This document shows positions 4,532 to 5,496 of a stretch of 5,496 nt of DNA, piece after piece. Position 1 is the stretch's first letter. Each line of letters starts with the position of its first letter. The position numbers and the translations under genes were made by a program. The notes under the pieces were generated by a model. That model was not told the DNA's origin. It saw only the letters and a program-made list of their open reading frames with translations, and searched no databases. Source of the DNA: an uncultured Christensenella sp. (GTDB taxonomy: Bacteria; Bacillota; Clostridia; Christensenellales; UBA1750); NCBI GenBank assembly GCA_905193155.1, contig CAJJNQ010000076.1, positions 1-5,496 on the forward strand. The letters are read 5' to 3'.

Positions 4532-4587
4532 AGGAACGAATACAAAAGAGAGAACGGATAGAGCGGGAGCAAAGGAGAAGAGGGACG

Positions 4588-5496
4588 ATGGCGAAGGTGG
4601 GTATACTGGGCCACGGCGTGGTAGGCAGCGGCGTGGCGCAGATTCTGTTGGAGAACGCGGACGTGCTGGAAGCGCGCGCGGGGGAGAAGATCGAGCTTGC
4701 GCGCGTGTGCGACCTGCGGGAATTTGACGTCAGCTACAAGGCGCTCTTTACCAAGGACGCAGCGGAGGTTTACAGCGACCCGGAGATCGGCATCGTGGTG
4801 GAGTGCATGGGCGGCAAGGGCGCGGCCTATCGGTTTGTCAAGGCGGCGCTGGAAAACGGCAAGCACGTTGTGACCTCCAACAAGGAGCTGATCGCGGACT
4901 GCGGCACGGAGCTGGAGGCCATCGCGGCGGAAAAGGGCGTGTTCCTTCGCTATGAGGCGAGCTGCGGCGGCGGCATCCCGGTCATCAAGCCGATCCGGGA
5001 GGATCTGGGTGCAAACCGCTTAACCCGCGTGGTGGGCATCCTAAACGGCACGACCAACTATATCCTGACCCGCATGCGCCAGGGCGGCGTGTCGTTTGCC
5101 GAGGCGCTTTCCGAAGCGCAGCAGAAGGGCTATGCCGAGGCGGATCCTTCGGCGGACGTGCTGGGCTGGGACGCGCGGCGCAAGATCTGCATCCTGGCGC
5201 ACGTCGCCTTCGGCACGCCGCTGGACGACAGCGGCATCAAGACCGAGGGCATCGACAAGCTGACGCGCGAGGATATGCTCTACGCGCGGGCGCTGGGGCG
5301 CGCGGTGAAGCTGTTGGGCATGGCGGAGCTGGTGGACGGCAAGGGCTGGCGCGCGTCGGTGGCGCCGGCGATGGTGGCCGAGGCGCATCCGCTGGCGAGC
5401 GTGAGCGACGTATTCAACGCGGTGATGGTGCATGGCGACCGCGTGGACGACGTGATGTTCTACGGCCGGGGCGCGGGCACGGCTCCGACGGCGAGC
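4588..5496 (+). CDS. hom: Homoserine dehydrogenase, 3' end cut off by the window
   Basis: The frame is open from ATG 4588 to the last base (303 codons). The enzyme reduces aspartate semialdehyde to homoserine with NAD(P)H, the branch point to threonine and methionine. The N-terminal Rossmann fold shows VGILGHGVVGSG with G8/G10/G13, then a conserved TSNKEL (97-101) near the nucleotide/substrate boundary. The catalytic domain has GILNGTTNYIL (150-160) and a segment at 177-199 that fits the homoserine dehydrogenase signature in full. By alignment with the yeast enzyme, E184, D190, D195 and K199 correspond to its active-site Glu, two Asp and Lys. The visible part ends at GAGTAPTAS, before the C-terminal region and any ACT regulatory domain. 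AAAGGAG (4571-4577) lies ten bases before the ATG. It follows the kinase by 56 bases with no terminator seen. Confidence 0.95.
   Translation, partial: MAKVGILGHGVVGSGVAQILLENADVLEARAGEKIELARVCDLREFDVSYKALFTKDAAEVYSDPEIGIVVECMGGKGAAYRFVKAALENGKHVVTSNKELIADCGTELEAIAAEKGVFLRYEASCGGGIPVIKPIREDLGANRLTRVVGILNGTTNYILTRMRQGGVSFAEALSEAQQKGYAEADPSADVLGWDARRKICILAHVAFGTPLDDSGIKTEGIDKLTREDMLYARALGRAVKLLGMAELVDGKGWRASVAPAMVAEAHPLASVSDVFNAVMVHGDRVDDVMFYGRGAGTAPTAS

Overview
The window looks like chromosomal DNA from a GC-rich Bacillota (Clostridia-type) bacterium, plausibly an anaerobic gut lineage. The basis is strong AGGAGG-type ribosome binding sites, a Gram-positive-style lipoprotein signal, GC-rich codon choice in every gene, and the gene families present (PrdX/YbaK-type tRNA deacylase, clostridial-type acetamidase/formamidase, DUF4846-like lipoprotein). 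The taxonomic placement is inference; no rRNA or marker gene is present.

Layout. Positions 1-676 hold no convincing gene. They form a dense mosaic of repeats and hairpins: a 33/34-base direct repeat, two hairpins that both run into CCCCTTGCCCC, a 103-base unit present twice head to tail, and an inverted, diverged relative of that unit built around a 23-bp perfect palindrome. Positions 677-1162 (minus) encode a prolyl-tRNA deacylase. From there everything is on the plus strand: an acetamidase/formamidase family protein (1255-2145), a DUF4846-like lipoprotein (2307-3275), a GC-rich non-coding gap able to fold into a nested, branched structure (3276-3604), a PfkB-family 1-phosphofructokinase-like sugar kinase (3605-4531), and homoserine dehydrogenase (4588 to the window end, cut off before its C-terminus).

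How the genes work together. The functions are mixed: translation quality control, amide hydrolysis, an envelope lipoprotein, sugar phosphate metabolism, and the branch point to threonine and methionine. Nothing ties them into one pathway. The deacylase and amidase genes diverge, and their best promoter candidates face each other inside a span of about 75 bases. The kinase and homoserine dehydrogenase are 56 bases apart on the same strand and may be co-transcribed.

What stands out. The most interesting material is non-coding. In the left repeat region, hairpin bases are conserved while the distal stem sequence is replaced by different but still complementary bases, as expected for an element kept for its fold. 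The 3385-3513 region can form a 16-bp closing helix over three adjacent hairpins, a four-way-junction-like arrangement. I did not find a defence system, CRISPR array, transposase or phage gene.
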